34,768 nt of DNA, taken from NCBI GenBank assembly GCA_023954175.1, contig JAMLIM010000040.1:1-34768 (forward strand), given 5' to 3'. Below, piece by piece: positions 1 to 7,569 of the stretch. Numbering within the stretch: position 1 is the first letter of the stretch; each line of letters starts with the position of its first letter. A model generated the notes under the pieces. It was not told the origin of the DNA, ran no database searches, and was given only the letters and a program-made list of their open reading frames with translations. The position numbers were made by a program, and so were the translations under genes. Source of the DNA: Rhizobacter sp. (GTDB taxonomy: Bacteria > Pseudomonadota > Gammaproteobacteria > Burkholderiales > Burkholderiaceae_C).

Positions 1-818
1 ACGACGTTGTGGAGCGCCCGGGGGAGGTCGCGCCACTTCAGGTCGCGGTAGATGAACATCGTGACGAAGAAGGCCCAGACCACCGCGATCGACGCACTCT
101 CATTGGCTGTGAATACGCCCGACAGGATGCCGCCGAGGATGATGACCATCGTCATCAGTCCCCACAGTGCATCGACCGTGATCTTCAGCGCCTGCTTCAG
201 CGGAATGACATCGCCTTTGGGGTAGTTCTTCTTCTTCGCGATGATCAGGCACAGCGCCGCCAGCGTCAGGCCCATCAGCAGGCCGGGCAGCACTCCGGCC
301 ATGAAGAGGGCCGCGATGCTGACCGTGCCGCCGGCGGCGAGCGAATAGATCACTGCGTTGTGACTCGGCGGGATCAGAATCGCCTGCACCGAGCCGCTGA
401 CCGTGACTGCGGTGGCGAACTCGCGCGGATAGCCTTTGCGCTCCATCTCGGGGATCAGCACCGAGCCGATCGAGGCCGTGTCGGCCACTGACGAGCCGGA
501 GATGGCGCCGAAGAAAGTCGACGCCAGGATGTTGACGAGCGACAGGCCGCCGCGGACGAACCCCACCGCGACGCCGGCGAATGCGACCAGCCGCCGCGCC
601 ATGCCGCCTTCGGCCATGATGGCGCCGGCAAGCACGAAGAATGGGATGGCGAGCAGCGAGAACTTGTTGATGCCCGCGGCGAGCTGGATCATCACGGCGT
701 CGAGCGGCAGGTCGATCCACAGCGCGCCGATCAGTGCGGACAGGCCCAGCGCATAGGCGATCGGCATACCAATCACCATCAGCAGCATGAAACTGCCGAG
801 CAGGACGAAGGAGTCTAT
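1..818 (-). CDS. dctM: TRAP transporter large permease, DctM family (partial, runs off window)
   Basis: This is the large membrane subunit of a tripartite ATP-independent periplasmic transporter, which moves organic or sugar acids across the inner membrane using an ion gradient. I translated the minus strand and found one uninterrupted frame of about 272 residues reaching the window edge; the family is usually near 425. Family hallmarks include FFGAISGSSVADTASIGSVL, IPEMERKGY and QAILIPPSHNAVIYS. The start is odd. The family N-terminus (DSFVLLGSF) follows an ATA codon at 818-816 that overlaps the dctQ stop as TGATA, where TGATG would be expected. The first in-frame ATG is ten codons later, at 788. 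A neighbouring CTG (821-819) is the other possibility. It is translationally coupled to dctQ. The location beside udh suggests a hexuronate or aldarate substrate, which is inference. Confidence 0.9.
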   Translation of the reverse strand, partial: MDSFVLLGSFMLLMVIGMPIAYALGLSALIGALWIDLPLDAVMIQLAAGINKFSLLAIPFFVLAGAIMAEGGMARRLVAFAGVAVGFVRGGLSLVNILASTFFGAISGSSVADTASIGSVLIPEMERKGYPREFATAVTVSGSVQAILIPPSHNAVIYSLAAGGTVSIAALFMAGVLPGLLMGLTLAALCLIIAKKKNYPKGDVIPLKQALKITVDALWGLMTMVIILGGILSGVFTANESASIAVVWAFFVTMFIYRDLKWRDLPRALHNV

Positions 819-1351
819 CAGCGGGCCCCTTCGGTCGCCGGCGCGGCGGCCTCGGTGTAGGCGACGATCGCCCGCGTGGCCTGCGAGCCGTAGATCAGAT
901 GCTCGATCACGAACAGCAGCGTGATGGCGCTGCCGATCGGGATCGCTGCATAGGTCACGCCCACCGGCAACCAGGGCAGTTCGGCGATCGACTGCCCCAT
1001 CGTCGCCATGCACAGCTGCGTCCCGTAGATAGTGACGAACAGGCTGACGACGACCATCAGCGCATGCACGAGCACCTCGCCCGCGCGATGCAGTGACGCC
1101 GGCAGCAGGTCGACGAGCATCGACACGGCAATGTGCGCGCCGGCGCGATATGCCGCTGCCGCGCCGATGAAGGTGAACGACATCATCAACAGGATCGCGA
1201 TGGGCTCGGGCCATTGCGATCCGGTGCCCAGCACGTAGCGCGTGAATACGCCAAACGGAATGATCAGCGACATGCAGAAGATGGCGGCGCCGGCGATCCA
1301 GATGCTCGCCAGGTACAGGCGATCCATCGCGCGGATGTAGAGAGGGTCCAT
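818..1351 (-). CDS. dctQ: TRAP transporter small permease, DctQ family
   Basis: This is the small membrane subunit that pairs with DctM in TRAP carriers. The protein is 177 residues and shows four hydrophobic segments, roughly residues 12-36, 48-66, 91-110 and 130-150, as DctQ proteins do. The motif FTRYVLGTGSQWPEP after the first helix is typical, with a Trp-Pro-Glu at the start of helix 2. The ATG at 1351 gives MDPLYIRAMDRLY; an internal Met at residue 9 is a weaker alternative. The frame is intact, unlike the upstream dctP. Its stop overlaps the presumed dctM start. It lies about 75 bp downstream of the dctP stop in the same transcription direction, so all three would be one operon. Confidence 0.9.
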   Translation of the reverse strand: MDPLYIRAMDRLYLASIWIAGAAIFCMSLIIPFGVFTRYVLGTGSQWPEPIAILLMMSFTFIGAAAAYRAGAHIAVSMLVDLLPASLHRAGEVLVHALMVVVSLFVTIYGTQLCMATMGQSIAELPWLPVGVTYAAIPIGSAITLLFVIEHLIYGSQATRAIVAYTEAAAPATEGAR

Positions 1352-1425
1352 GGGTTCGACCAGAGGGATGTGAGCGCGCGAACCACGCGCCCGCCGTGCC
1401 ACAGCGGGCGAGCTGGAGAACTGTC

Positions 1426-2230
1426 CTACTTGGTTTCGGAGATGCGCTTGATCAGGTCGGCGTACTGCGCGCCGTACTTCGCGCGCACTGGCGCGGTGGC
1501 GTCGTAGAAGGCCTTGTTGTCGATCTCGATGAACTCGACGCCGTCGGCCTTGAGCTTCGCGGTGTATTCGGCGACAGCAGCGTCCCACAGCTTGCGCTGC
1601 TCGAACTGCGCCTCGCGCGCGAACTTCTTCACCAGCGCCTGGTCGGCCGGGCTGAGCTTGTCCCATGACACCTTCGACATCACCAGGATCTCGGGAATGA
1701 TCAGGTGATTGGTCTGCGTGTAGTACTTGGCGCCGGTTTTGTAGTGGTTGGAAGTGAAGTAGCTTGGGGGGTTGTTCTCGGCACCATCGATGACGCCGGT
1801 CTGCAGCGCGGTGAACACTTCGCCGTACCCCATGCTGATGCCGTTGCCGCCCATCGCGTTCATCGTGTCGACGAACAGCGGGTTGCCCACTGCGGATCTC
1901 TGTCCCTTCAGGTCGCCGGTTCGTGCACGGGCTTCTTCGTGTACAGGCTGCGCGAACCGCCATCCATCCATGCCAGGCCGATCAGCTTGGCTGGTGACGC
2001 GCTGACCTTGTCGAGCAGCCTTGGCCGATGGGCCCGTCGACCACATCACGCATCTGGGCGGAACACGAAAGGCATGTTGAACACGTTCACTTCGGGCACG
2101 GGGCCGATCGGCCTGAGCGAGGTGCGCAGACCTGATCGCGCCGGTCTGCTCGATCATTTCCCCTTCGCCGCCGAGCACGCTGCCCGGGGAACATCTGGAT
2201 CTTTATCCGGCCGTTCGTCGCGGCCTGAGC
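1426..2230 (-). pseudogene. dctP: TRAP substrate-binding protein DctP, 5'-truncated and frameshifted
   Basis: This encodes the periplasmic solute receptor of the TRAP system. The C-terminal part of about 153 residues (1426 to about 1888) is a clean DctP sequence with GNPLFVDTMNAMGG, GYGEVFTALQTGVIDGAENN and WDKLSPADQ. Upstream, family-like blocks continue but switch frame repeatedly: SRSLYTKKPVHEP, LLDKVSASPAKLIGLAWMDG, VPEVNVFNMPFVFR, LGGEGEMIEQT and TNGRIKIQMFPG. At least five frame changes fall between about 1888 and 2200, and one of the frames meets a stop there. The signal peptide and first 50 or so residues of a normal DctP are absent. In their place the reading frame enters a gluconolactonase N-terminus near 2219-2243. 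As written the gene cannot make a working receptor. It is either a real decayed deletion product or a low-quality assembly join; the residues between the indels look well conserved, which leans towards the latter. Confidence 0.85.
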
Positions 2231-2479
2231 TTCTTGCCCATGCTCGTCCCAGCGCAGGATGCGGTTGTTCGGAATGTCGGACAGCAGCAGGTAGCGGCCG
2301 TCGCCGAACCACACCGGGCCCTCGGCCCAGCGCAGGCCGGTGGCAAGTTGCTCGACGCTGGCACTGAACAGCCGCAACGCCAGGAAGCGCTCGTCCAGCA
2401 CTTCGACGGCCGGGTCGGGGTAGCGCGAGTTCGGCGTGAAGGGCACGCGCACTTCGCTGCCCATGGGCAAGGTGTTCAT
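2231..2479 (-). pseudogene. SMP-30/gluconolactonase-type lactonase, N-terminal fragment
   Basis: The ATG at 2479 opens a frame of about 80 residues that resembles the first blade of SMP-30/gluconolactonase/LRE proteins: ATGLRWAEGPVWFGDGRYLL, then SDIPNNRILRWDE. In the family, EGPVW carries the metal-binding Glu and the protein continues to about 290-300 residues. Here homology stops after RWDE (about 2243), and the frame passes directly into DctP sequence (TNGRIKIQMFPG), so three quarters of the enzyme is missing. The start lies 22 bp after the udh stop, so the two would have been co-transcribed. In uronate oxidation such a lactonase would open the aldarolactone made by uronate dehydrogenase. 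An internal Met at residue 6 is an alternative start. Confidence 0.8.
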
Positions 2480-2501
2480 CACGGCTTGATCGGTTGGGGT
2501 G

Positions 2502-3323
2502 TCAGTCGAAGGGGCCCTTGGTGACGAAGCCGCCACCCTGGAACAGCGTGGCGGCATCGTTCAGGTCGAGCACCGGCTGGCGGGCCTCGACCGCGGCGCG
2601 GAACGGCTCCGAACTGTCCAGCGGCCGATAGCCGACGTGGCGCGCCGGCGTGTTGTTCCACCATGTCGTCGTGTTGTCCGACATGCCGTAGATCACCGTG
2701 TGGCCGACCACAGGGGCGGTGAGGCTCGCGACGACGAGACGCTCGAGGTCGTCGAAGCTCATCCATGTCGCAAGCATGCGGCGGTCCTTCGGCTCGGGGA
2801 AGCTCGAGCCGATGCGCAGGCTGACGGTCTCCAGACCGTAGCGGTCGAAGTAGAACTGCGCCAGGTTCTCGCCGAAGGCCTTGGACAGCCCGTAGTGACC
2901 GTCGGGGCGCATCGGCATCGTCGCGTCGATGACCTCGTCCTGGCGATAGAAGCCGGTCACATGGTTCGAGCTCGCGTACACGATGCGGCGCACGCCGTGG
3001 CGACGCGCGGCCTCGTACAGGTTGTAGCTGCCGACGATGTTGGCCTGCAGGATGGGCTCGAACGGCCCCTCGACCGAGATGCCGCCCAGATGCACGACCG
3101 CATCCACGCCGCGCAGCAGTTCGTGCACGGCAGCCTTGTCCTGCAGTGCCGCCTGGACGGCTTCCTCGCCCTCCGCCACGCGACCGAGTTCGGCCACGTC
3201 GCTGACGCGCAGCACATCGCAGCAGGCCTTCAGGCGCGGACGCAGCTGCTGCCCGAGGCTGCCGGCGGCGCCGGTCAGCAGCAATCGCGGGAAGCGCAGT
3301 GTCGAGATCGGCGCGGGACTCAT
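2502..3323 (-). CDS. udh: Uronate dehydrogenase (NAD-dependent, SDR family)
   Basis: This enzyme oxidises D-glucuronate or D-galacturonate to the corresponding aldarolactone with NAD+, the first step of the oxidative uronate pathway in the cytoplasm. The 273-residue protein has the extended-SDR NAD-binding glycine motif TGAAGSLG (residues 17-24), Ser118 in YASSN, and the catalytic pair Tyr144/Lys148 in YGLSK. Segments such as VHLGGISVEGPFEPILQANI, GSYNLYEAARRHG and RIGSSFPEPKDRRML closely follow the Agrobacterium and Pseudomonas Udh proteins as I remember them, more than generic epimerases. Length fits (about 265). The ATG at 3323 was chosen because the Rossmann motif starts at residue 17. 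It diverges from gntR, with a promoter and GntR-type operator between them. It heads the minus-strand operon udh, lactonase fragment, dctP, dctQ, dctM. Confidence 0.9.
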   Translation of the reverse strand: MSPAPISTLRFPRLLLTGAAGSLGQQLRPRLKACCDVLRVSDVAELGRVAEGEEAVQAALQDKAAVHELLRGVDAVVHLGGISVEGPFEPILQANIVGSYNLYEAARRHGVRRIVYASSNHVTGFYRQDEVIDATMPMRPDGHYGLSKAFGENLAQFYFDRYGLETVSLRIGSSFPEPKDRRMLATWMSFDDLERLVVASLTAPVVGHTVIYGMSDNTTTWWNNTPARHVGYRPLDSSEPFRAAVEARQPVLDLNDAATLFQGGGFVTKGPFD

Positions 3324-3363
3324 CGAGGGTAGGTGACAGCGAGCGCTTGCCAGAAGTCATAAG

Positions 3364-3374
3364 TTGTCGTACAA
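3364..3374. promoter_or_regulatory. Predicted GntR/FadR-type operator at the udh start point
   Basis: TTGTCGTACAA fits TNGTNNNACNA, the consensus known for FadR-subfamily GntR regulators, and is itself a near-perfect dyad. It lies just downstream of the predicted udh -10 box and upstream of gntR, so bound regulator would block udh transcription. A sister site lies at 4254-4264 in the gudD promoter. Confidence 0.55.
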
Positions 3375-3376
3375 GC

Positions 3377-3404
3377 ATCCTATCGACATACCGAGCGAAG
3401 TCAA
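3377..3404 (-). promoter_or_regulatory. Predicted sigma-70 promoter of the udh operon
   Basis: Read on the minus strand there is a -35 box TTGACT (3404-3399), a 16-nt spacer and a -10-like TAGGAT (3382-3377). The expected start point falls in the GntR-type operator just downstream, with the udh ATG about 45 bp further on. This is pattern matching only. Confidence 0.45.
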
Positions 3405-3438
3405 GCTTGGGTGGCGATGGAAAACCCGGAGTCCGAAC

Positions 3439-4161
3439 ATGGAAGCGATGCAATCCACGCGCCGCCGCCCGCGCACGCTGGCGCTCGAATTGGTCGAGTC
3501 GCTCGGCGATCGCATTCGCGACGGGCGGAGTACGCCGGGTGACAAGTTGCCGAGCGAGGCCGCCATCATGGCCGAGTTCGGCGTCAGCCGGACCGTGGTT
3601 CGCGAAGCGATCTCGAAGTTGCAGGCGTCGGGTCTCGTCGAGACGCGGCATGGCGTCGGCACCTTCGTCGTCGGCCTGGGCGACGCGGCGCCGTTTCGCA
3701 TTGCGCCCGAACAGTTCGCGACGCTGCGCGACGTGATTGCGGTGCTCGAGTTGCGCATCGGTGTCGAGACCGAGGCGGCAAGCCTCGCCGCGGTGCGGCG
3801 CACGCCTGCCAACCTGGCGGACATGCGGGTCGCGCTCGGTGCGATTGCCGCCGCCATCGAAGCCGGGCGCGACGCCGTGGGGCCGGACTTCCAGTTCCAC
3901 CTCGAAGTGGCGCGCGCGACGCAGAACACGCACTTCGCCGAGCTGATGGCGAGTCTGGGCGCGATGATCATTCCGCGCGGACGTCTCGACGGGCCGGCCC
4001 CCGTGACTGCCGAGCGGCGCGAATATCTGCGACGCGTCAACGGCGAGCACGAGAGCATCTACGACGCCATCGTCAACCAGGACCCGGAGGCCGCGCGCGC
4101 GGCGATGCGGACGCACCTCGCGAACAGCCGTGAGCGCCGCCGGCGCGCCAATGCCGCCTAG
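3439..4161 (+). CDS. GntR-family transcriptional regulator, FadR subfamily
   Basis: This is a 240-residue DNA-binding regulator. The N-terminal winged helix-turn-helix is plain: PGDKLPSEAAIMAEFGVSRT followed by VVREAISKLQASGLVETRHG. The C-terminal FCD ligand-binding domain has the helical metal-site motifs FQFHLEVARATQN and EHESIYDAIVNQDPEAARAA, with the expected His residues. Length is standard. The ATG at 3439 is preceded by a GGAG about 9 bp upstream; the frame stays open further upstream to a TTG, but that would add an unlikely extension across the operator. Its position between the divergent udh operon and gudD, with consensus operators at both, indicates a local repressor released by a uronate or aldarate. 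The ligand is inference. Confidence 0.92.
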   Translation: MEAMQSTRRRPRTLALELVESLGDRIRDGRSTPGDKLPSEAAIMAEFGVSRTVVREAISKLQASGLVETRHGVGTFVVGLGDAAPFRIAPEQFATLRDVIAVLELRIGVETEAASLAAVRRTPANLADMRVALGAIAAAIEAGRDAVGPDFQFHLEVARATQNTHFAELMASLGAMIIPRGRLDGPAPVTAERREYLRRVNGEHESIYDAIVNQDPEAARAAMRTHLANSRERRRRANAA

Positions 4162-4237
4162 CACTGTCGCGCTGCCGCGAGGCCCCAGGCGAGGTCGACT
4201 GCGCCGCTCGAATGACCGGGCATGGACCGGAATCGAG

Positions 4238-4265
4238 TTGACAACGAGACGCATTGTTGTACGAT
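4238..4265 (+). promoter_or_regulatory. Predicted sigma-70 promoter of gudD
   Basis: A perfect -35 TTGACA (4238-4243) is separated by 16 nt from a -10-like TACGAT (4260-4265). The predicted start point is about 4271-4273, only a few bases before the gudD ATG at 4277, so the transcript may be nearly leaderless. The operator overlaps the -10 box. Confidence 0.55.
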
Positions 4266-4278
4266 GACGGACAACAAT
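4253..4278. promoter_or_regulatory. Predicted GntR operator region: FadR-type site inside an 8-bp inverted repeat
   Basis: TTGTTGTACGA (4254-4264) fits TNGTNNNACNA. In addition ATTGTTGT (4253-4260) and ACAACAAT (4271-4278) form a perfect 8-bp inverted repeat with a 10-bp centre. It spans the -10 box and start point of gudD and its right arm includes the first two bases of the ATG. This placement suits repression. Confidence 0.5.
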
Positions 4279-5632
4279 GGCCACCGTAAATCCGACCTTG
4301 GGCGCTGAACCGGGCCCCGTCCTGACCCTGTTGCGCGTCGTGCCGGTCGCCGGGCGCGACAGCATGCTGCTCAATCTGAGCGGCGCTCACGGCCCCTTCT
4401 TCACCCGCAACCTGCTGATCCTGACCGACAGCGCAGGGCACACCGGCATCGGCGAAGTCCCGGGCGGCGAGAAGATCCGTCAGACGCTCGAAGAGGCGCG
4501 CGAGCATGTCGTCGGGCAGCCCATCGGCGCGATGCAACAGATCCTGCAACGCCTGCAGGTGCGGTTCGCCGATCGCGACAGCGGCGGTCGTGGCCTGCAG
4601 ACCTTCGATCTGCGCACGGCCATCCACGCCGTCACCGCGATCGAGAGCGCGCTGCTGGACCTGCTCGGCCAGCATCTCGGCGTGCCGGTCGCGGCCCTGC
4701 TCGGCGAAGGACAGCAGCGCGATGCGGTGGAGATGCTCGGCTACCTGTTCTTCGTCGGCGATCGACGCAAGACGACGCTCGACTATCGCAGCGAGCCAGA
4801 CGCCGAAGACGACTGGTGTCGCATCCGTCATGAGGAAGCGCTGACGCCCGAGGCCATCGTTCGCCAGGCGGAGGCGGCGCAGGCACGCTACGGCTTCAAC
4901 GATTTCAAGCTGAAGGGCGGGGTGCTCAGCGGGGAGGCCGAGATCGAGGCGGTGACGGCGCTGCACCAGCGCTTCCCGGACGCACGCGTGACGCTGGACC
5001 CGAACGGTGGCTGGCTGCTGCGCGACGCCATCCGGCTGATGCGCGACATGCGCGGCGTCGTCGCCTACGCGGAGGACCCGTGCGGCGCCGAGGAGGGCTT
5101 CTCCGGGCGCGAAGTGATGGCCGAGTTCCGCCGCGCCACGGGCCTGCCGACGGCGACCAACATGATCGCGACCGACTGGCGCCAGCTCGTCCACGCGCTC
5201 GCCCTGCAGTCGGTCGACATTCCGCTCGCCGACCCGCATTTCTGGACGATGGCGGGCTCGGTGCGGGTGGCCCAGACCTGCCGCGACTGGGGGCTGACCT
5301 GGGGCTCGCATTCGAACAACCACTTCGACGTGTCGCTCGCGATGTTCACCCACGTTGCCGCGGCCGCGCCCGGCAAGGTGACGGCGATCGACACCCACTG
5401 GATCTGGCAGGACGGCCAGCGACTGACGCGCGAACCGCTGACGATCGAGAACGGTCTCGTCCGCGTTCCGCGCGCGCCCGGCCTCGGCATCGAGCTCGAC
5501 ATGGCGGAGGTCGAGAAGGCGCACCAGCTTTACCTGCAGCAAGGCCTGAACGCGCGCGACGACGCGGCGGCGATGCAGTTTCTCGTTCCCGGCTGGCGCT
5601 TCGACCCGAAGCGGCCCTGCCTGGTGGCTTGA
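4277..5632 (+). CDS. gudD: Glucarate dehydratase
   Basis: This enolase-superfamily enzyme dehydrates D-glucarate (and L-idarate) to 5-dehydro-4-deoxy-D-glucarate in the cytoplasm. The 451-residue protein lines up throughout with E. coli GudD (446): [81 protein letters not shown] and [15 protein letters not shown]. Catalytic residues are in place at an offset of six from E. coli numbering: Lys211/Lys213, the metal ligands Asp241, Glu266 and Asn295, and His345. The only convincing start is the ATG at 4277; the next in-frame candidate is a TTG seven codons on. The gene follows gntR by 115 bp and leads garL by 61 bp in one likely operon. It acts directly after uronate dehydrogenase and lactone opening. 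Confidence 0.96.
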   Translation: MATVNPTLGAEPGPVLTLLRVVPVAGRDSMLLNLSGAHGPFFTRNLLILTDSAGHTGIGEVPGGEKIRQTLEEAREHVVGQPIGAMQQILQRLQVRFADRDSGGRGLQTFDLRTAIHAVTAIESALLDLLGQHLGVPVAALLGEGQQRDAVEMLGYLFFVGDRRKTTLDYRSEPDAEDDWCRIRHEEALTPEAIVRQAEAAQARYGFNDFKLKGGVLSGEAEIEAVTALHQRFPDARVTLDPNGGWLLRDAIRLMRDMRGVVAYAEDPCGAEEGFSGREVMAEFRRATGLPTATNMIATDWRQLVHALALQSVDIPLADPHFWTMAGSVRVAQTCRDWGLTWGSHSNNHFDVSLAMFTHVAAAAPGKVTAIDTHWIWQDGQRLTREPLTIENGLVRVPRAPGLGIELDMAEVEKAHQLYLQQGLNARDDAAAMQFLVPGWRFDPKRPCLVA

Positions 5633-5693
5633 CGACCGGTTCCCATTCACATCGAGGCCACATCAACAACACATCGAAAGAGACGAACCCCCT

Positions 5694-6500
5694 ATGGATA
5701 CACCCTTCAGCGCATTTCCGAACCGCTTTCGACAGCGGCTGCAGGCCGGCGAACGGCTGATCGGCTGCTGGATGTCGCTCGGCACGCCGGTCACGACCGA
5801 GGTCGTCGGCATTGCGGGCTTCGACTGGCTGCTGCTCGACGCCGAACACGCGCCGAACGACGTGCTGACGCTGATCCCGCAGCTGATGGCGTTGAAGGAC
5901 AGCCCGAGCGCACCGATCGTGCGGCCGCCATGGAACGACACCGTGATCATCAAGCGCCTGCTCGACGCCGGCTTCTACAACTTCCTGATTCCCTTCGTCG
6001 AGAGCGCTGCGCAGGCGCGCGCCGCGGTGGCGGCGACGCGCTACCCGCCGCAGGGTGTGCGCGGCATCTCGGTCTCGCAGCGCAGCAACCGCTACGGTTC
6101 GGTGCCGGACTACCTGAAGCGTGTCAACGACCAAATTGCCGTCGTCGTCCAGATCGAGAACCGCGCCGGGGTCGCTGCGGCGGCCGAGATCGCGGCGGTC
6201 GACGGCATCGACTGCCTGTTCATCGGCCCGTCCGACCTCGCCGCGGCCTATGGCCATATCGGCGAGCTGAACCATCCCGAGGTGCAGCAGGCGATCGCGC
6301 AGGTGCATGCGGCGGCGCAGGCGGCCGGCAAGCCGACCGGCATCCTGGCATCGGTCGAGGCCGACGCCAGGCGCTACCTCGACATGGGCCTGAGCTTCAT
6401 CGCCGTCGGCAGCGATCTCGGCGTGCTTCGCATGCAGTCGCAGGCGCTGTGCGACAAGTACCGTGAAGCCTCGAAGGGGCCGATCGCCGCCCAGTACTGA
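5694..6500 (+). CDS. garL: 2-dehydro-3-deoxyglucarate (5-keto-4-deoxyglucarate) aldolase
   Basis: This class II pyruvate-dependent aldolase cleaves the GudD product to pyruvate and tartronate semialdehyde. The 268-residue protein follows E. coli GarL closely: [14 protein letters not shown] with catalytic His52, [43 protein letters not shown] with the metal-binding Glu, [13 protein letters not shown] with the metal-binding Asp, and [13 protein letters not shown]. The ATG at 5694 gives the family-typical start. It is the third enzyme of the locus. Tartronate semialdehyde reductase (garR/glxR), needed for the next step, is not in this window. Confidence 0.93.
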   Translation: MDTPFSAFPNRFRQRLQAGERLIGCWMSLGTPVTTEVVGIAGFDWLLLDAEHAPNDVLTLIPQLMALKDSPSAPIVRPPWNDTVIIKRLLDAGFYNFLIPFVESAAQARAAVAATRYPPQGVRGISVSQRSNRYGSVPDYLKRVNDQIAVVVQIENRAGVAAAAEIAAVDGIDCLFIGPSDLAAAYGHIGELNHPEVQQAIAQVHAAAQAAGKPTGILASVEADARRYLDMGLSFIAVGSDLGVLRMQSQALCDKYREASKGPIAAQY

Positions 6501-6666
6501 ATGCGCTCCGGTCCGCTGCATTCGACAAGGGATTGCGCTACGTGACGACTGCGCCGCAAGCGCCGGGCTTCATCGGCCTTCGGATCACGGTTTCACCGTT
6601 CGCGGCCCGACTCGCCAAGCCTGGCTGCCGAACGCGAAAATAGGCCCTGGCTTACGGAGCACCGCG

Positions 6667-7428
6667 ATGAGAGAGAACCGCCTGCGAACCCTGTGGAACG
6701 AAGACCGCGCCGCCGTCAACGGCTGGCTCACGATCCCGAGCAGCTTTGCGGCGGAGACGATGGCGCACCAGGGCTGGGACACGCTGACGGTGGACCTGCA
6801 GCACGGCGTCGTCGACTACCAGACGATGGTGACGATGCTGCAGGCGATCTCGACCACGCCGGTCGTCCCCGTGGTGCGCGTGCCCTGGCTCGAGCCCGGC
6901 ATCCTGATGAAGGCGCTCGACGCCGGCGCCTACGCCGTGATCTGCCCGATGGTCAACACGCGCGAGGACGCGCAGAAGCTCGTCGCCTACACCCACTACG
7001 CGCCCCGGGGGACGCGCAGCTTCGGCCCGATCCGCGGGCTTCTGTACGGTGGCGCCGACTATCCGCAGCACGCCAACGAGACGATCGTCACGTTCGCGAT
7101 GATCGAGACCTCTCAGGCGCTCGACAACCTGGACGCCATCCTTTCCACCGAAGGGCTCGACGCGATCTACATCGGGCCATCGGATCTCTCGCTCGCGCTC
7201 GGCTGCAAGCCGGCGTTCGACGAAGTCGATCCGAAGGTCGCCCAGGCGATCGACCACATCCTCGAACGCGCGACCGCGCACGGCGTGAAGGCCGGCATCC
7301 ACAACGGCTCGCCCGAGTTCGCACGCGCGCGCGTTGCCAAGGGGTTTCGTTTCGTCACGATCGGCTCCGATGCGCGGCTGATGGCGACGGGTGCGCAGCA
7401 GGCGCTCGCGAAGATGCGGGCCGGCTGA
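6667..7428 (+). CDS. HpcH/HpaI-family aldolase (second paralogue, substrate uncertain)
   Basis: This 253-residue protein belongs to the same pyruvate-aldolase family as GarL but to a different branch. The active-site elements are present: LTVDLQHGVVDY (catalytic His, with Leu-Gln in place of the Ala-Glu of GarL), RVPWLEPG (substrate Arg), GAYAVICPMVNTREDA, a metal-binding Glu in FAMIETSQAL and the metal-binding Asp in IYIGPSDLSLALG. The DLQHG signature is seen in aldolases annotated for 2,4-dihydroxyhept-2-enedioate or 2-keto-3-deoxy acids, so the exact substrate cannot be read from sequence. The ATG at 6667 follows GGAG at 6655-6658; the frame is open upstream without support. It sits 166 bp after garL, a wider gap than within the operon, and may have its own promoter. 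Confidence 0.85.
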   Translation: MRENRLRTLWNEDRAAVNGWLTIPSSFAAETMAHQGWDTLTVDLQHGVVDYQTMVTMLQAISTTPVVPVVRVPWLEPGILMKALDAGAYAVICPMVNTREDAQKLVAYTHYAPRGTRSFGPIRGLLYGGADYPQHANETIVTFAMIETSQALDNLDAILSTEGLDAIYIGPSDLSLALGCKPAFDEVDPKVAQAIDHILERATAHGVKAGIHNGSPEFARARVAKGFRFVTIGSDARLMATGAQQALAKMRAG

Positions 7429-7529
7429 GCATTCGCTCACACAGCGACGCGACGCGCGGCGCGGCGGGGGCGCGCGATCTGCACTGGATCATTGCGAGCG
7501 CAATGGGCCGCAGCCCGCTTCCCCGGTCA

Positions 7530-7543
7530 TTGATCTGGCGCAA
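7530..7543. promoter_or_regulatory. FNR/Anr/Dnr-like binding site
   Basis: TTGATCTGGCGCAA has a perfect left half (TTGAT) and a degenerate right half (CGCAA against ATCAA) with the normal 4-nt spacing, 8 of 10 consensus positions. It lies 76 bp before a Crp/Fnr gene whose recognition helix carries the FNR-type Glu, Ser and Arg, so autoregulation is plausible. Confidence 0.45.
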
Positions 7544-7569
7544 CACACCATGGCGCCTTGCAAGCGAAA

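Noticed and set aside
2479-4374. Minus-strand open frame of about 630 codons across gntR and udh
   Set aside because: It runs antisense through gntR and out of frame through udh; no family signature.
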